Below are positions 61,837 through 64,000 of a stretch of 64,000 bases of DNA, in pieces. This DNA is from Pomphorhynchus laevis (lineage: Eukaryota; Acanthocephala; Palaeacanthocephala; Echinorhynchida; Pomphorhynchidae): positions 351,909 to 415,908 of the forward strand of contig WNNJ02002652.1 in assembly GCA_012934845.2 (NCBI GenBank), read 5' to 3'. Under the pieces are notes generated by a model. It did not search any database. It was not told the DNA's origin and was given only the letters and a program-made list of their open reading frames with translations. Each line of letters starts with the position of its first letter. The stretch's first letter is position 1. A program made the translations under genes and the position numbers.

Positions 61837-62098
61837 CTCATCAGCAGTGAGGCCACACCTACATTTCAAGTTCGTTCCTCCCCAACACTCCCCTTCCAAG
61901 TGCTACTGTCGCTACCAAGATAAGCATTGAAGTCCCCCAACATAACAAGGGAATCTCCAACAGGAGTACTATCAAGCAGAGCCTGAATACCAGCATTTAT
62001 AAATATAAACCAGCATTTCGGCAACAAGGAGTTCAGCAGAAACAGTAGCAGGACCGAAACACGAAATGTAGGAGTGGGCTCACTGCTGATGAGGAAAA
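61837..62098. repeat. 32-bp inverted repeat enclosing an RTE endonuclease piece
   Basis: CCTCATCAGCAGTGAGGCCA (61,837 onward) and its reverse partner ending at 62,098 match over 32 bp with two or three mismatches. Related to the SINE tail segment (TCATCAGCTGCTGA). About 200 bp lie between. Confidence 0.7.
61875..61990 (-). mobile_element. RTE LINE endonuclease fragment
   Basis: Minus-strand reading LLDSTPVGDSLVMLGDFNAY then LGSDSSTWKGSVGEER. LGDFNA is the APE-endonuclease catalytic block; compare LLDSTSVGYLLVLLGNL in the 15-18.8 kb copy. Better preserved there-to-here, so it derives from a younger insertion. Confidence 0.75.
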
Positions 62099-62099
62099 T

Positions 62100-63109
62100 A
62101 ACCTATCGAGGAAAATGTGAAGCCGAGCGCTATATAAAAGTAATATATTTAAAAGTTATATATGTAACTTTTAAAATAAATATTTTTAAATTATTTTTGA
62201 AATTGTTTTTATAATATAATACGAAAATAGCATCGTTTCTCAAAGGATTCCATCTGTCACAAAAATGTTTATGTAAGTGATTGTTCACTTTTTGAAATTT
62301 ATAATCATTAAGATAAAAATAGTTCAGATTTAGTTAAGATATTATCCATTTATTCATTTATTTATATTATAACATAAAATTATTAAAACATAAAATAAAA
62401 TATATTTTTAAATATATATTGAGATTTAAGTTTGAAAATAATTAAAAATTGAGATTTAAGTTTGAAATATAAGACATAAAATTTTACTTTTAATGTTATA
62501 AAAGCCATTTCAAAAATAATTAAAAAATATTTCTTTTAAAAGATATTTCAAATTGTTAATTATATTTATTTGAAAATAATTATTTTCAAAGTTGTCATTT
62601 CATTCAAATGTTAGAATAATAAATCTTCTGTTAAATATGCTTTTAATAAAGTATTGCCAAAGTCATATCTTTGAATTTGGGAATAGCAAATTTTAAAAGT
62701 TTTTAAACTAACGGGAATTTAATTTAGAATTATTTTAGTCAAATTTTTAACTTTGATTATATCTAAAATATATAATTATATAAAAAATATATAGTTATAT
62801 ATAAAGTAGATTATTGGTAGCACAAATTGATTTCTCCGAGTAATAATAATGAAAAATAATAATCCCATAAATTAAGTAAAATATCATCAAACAGCAGCGG
62901 TGTGTATTTCTTTTAAAGTTATATTTTTCCATTTGCCACGAATATTCAATATCGCAAATTATTTTATTTTTAAAATTACGAGAAAAAAGTGGCTGACTAG
63001 TTTGATATTTTTTACAAATAAATTTAAAATAAAAAGATAAATATAGGAAAACGTTTGTATTCTTCGTAGAGGAATATCATTCTTTTAGCACGACTGACTG
63101 CTACAACCA
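62100..63109. other. AT-rich stretch, no gene seen
   Basis: Simple A/T-rich sequence with repeated TTGAGATTTAAGTTTGAAA (62,420 and 62,450). Nothing else supported. Confidence 0.5.
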
Positions 63110-63262
63110 GCCGATATTAAAAATATCCATTTATTTCTGGAACAAAGAATTATGTTTATTCCCAGGAAATTCAATATTTTAATGCTCTTGTTATCATCTT
63201 CAGGAAAATTGCAAACAGTTTATTATTATATATTCAATATTCATGTATTGAATATTGAATAA
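63110..63262 (+). repeat. Dispersed direct repeat, copy 2
   Basis: Partner of 61,448-61,640, lacking a short AAAATAGG duplication present there. Same ending palindrome. Confidence 0.75.
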
Positions 63263-64000
63263 TCATAAGTAATATAATCATAGTAATCATAAGTAGAAAC
63301 AGGTATGTTTTCAAATTGAAGGTAGAACCTTTATCTACAAGAGCTGATTTAGTTTGAAATATGAAGTGATTTCAATTAAATTTGTAAAATGTAAAATAAG
63401 AAGTATTACATTCAATCATAGTCTTTTATAAATCTAAATGTCAATAAAGCATACGAGTCGAGTGATCGTAAGCCAACATTAAAAGAACCGAAATCTTAAA
63501 TGTAGGTATTTGATTGGCAGCTGATGATGTCAACCAATACTGAAATGTAGTGTACTGTTGTTGGCCTGTGGATAGGATTAAAGAAGCGTGCAGAATAAAA
63601 AAAAGTCATCAAAATTTCAATACAAAATGTAATTTAATTCAATGTTTTAATGAAATAAATCAATTTAAATCAAATATAATCAAATTTATAAAACCGCTAT
63701 TTTGAAAAATTTAATTTTTTAAAATGATAAAAATTGAAAGGGCATTCATCCTATCATTAAGATCAATATTATCCTATCATAAAGATTATTAATAAAATGA
63801 AATAAATTTTTATTTATTTTAATGTTTGGAAAGTTGATTGATTTATAATAAAGTAACCTTTACAAAGTAGGAAATTTTGCATTAAATGGGATTAAATATA
63901 ATATATTGGAAACAGTTTATTTTTATTTATTCATATTGAACATATATTATTTATATTAAAACCCATACTAAAAATTTTATCTTCCAATTAATTAATTAAA
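63263..64000. other. AT-rich end of window, SINE tail fragment
   Basis: 63,470-63,600 carries CTTAAATGTAGGTATTTG and GGCAGCTGATGATGTCAACC, similar to the SINE/foldback tail at 62,040-62,100. The rest is AT-rich without supported features. Confidence 0.4.

Noticed and set aside
1-64000. CRISPR arrays, operons, ribosome binding sites, rRNA
   Set aside because: None seen; all evidence points to animal nuclear DNA.

Overview
The window is about 64 kb of very AT-rich (roughly three quarters A+T, my estimate), intron-bearing nuclear DNA from an animal, most likely an invertebrate. Evidence: canonical GT..AG introns, one-repeat-per-exon leucine-rich repeat (LRR) coding, retrocopied PDI and small-GTPase fragments, a tRNA-derived SINE, hAT, RTE, L2-like and RLE-type LINEs, and many Penelope-like elements (PLEs). 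A chemoreceptor-like exon makes an arthropod or related invertebrate plausible, but the phylum is not settled by the sequence. There are no rRNA, CRISPR, operon or bacterial features. Most long open frames belong to mobile elements or lie opposite them.

Host genes. (1) The least obvious gene is on the minus strand. Sixteen tiny exons (60-87 bp) lie between 46,505 and 10,272. Each has consensus splice sites, each starts after two bases of a codon and ends two bases into one (phase 2 at both ends), and each encodes about one LRR. Its introns hold most of the mobile elements between 10 and 46 kb. (2) At 60,086-61,219 (+) an uninterrupted 377-codon ORF encodes a secreted or membrane-anchored protein with eight cysteine pairs at a roughly 45-residue period; I do not recognise the family. 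(3) A 79-codon exon with a gustatory-receptor-like look occurs twice (12,042-12,280 minus; 48,561-48,796 plus) inside an inverted segmental duplication.

Mobile-element layout. 0.2-0.35 kb foldback element; 2.6-4.5 kb PLE debris; 4.52-9.11 kb a hAT transposon with recognisable ends, carrying a gypsy fossil, a SINE and two LINE fragments nested inside; 9.27-9.84 kb foldback element; 11.2-11.65 kb PLE endonuclease piece; 15.0-18.8 kb a near full-length but decayed RTE LINE with three 5' tandem repeats; 20-23 kb AT-rich dispersed repeats; 23.0-23.9, 37.1-39.0, 43.85-45.6 and 59.15-59.64 kb four fragments of an RLE-type LINE; 24.3-25.75, 32.3-35.8 and 39.7-41.95 kb PLE fragments; 49.65-59.0 kb a recent 1.43-kb inverted repeat whose arms each carry a PDI retrocopy, enclosing an L2-like LINE (53.66-57.12 kb, minus).

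Two themes recur. Several PLE copies carry a conserved GC-rich block beside the RT 3' end that can fold as an H-type pseudoknot and ends in a CTGATGACCTCTAATCC box, and several unrelated junctions fall at or near that box. Long inverted repeats are common at every scale (30 bp to 2 kb), which suggests repeated foldback or head-to-head duplication events.
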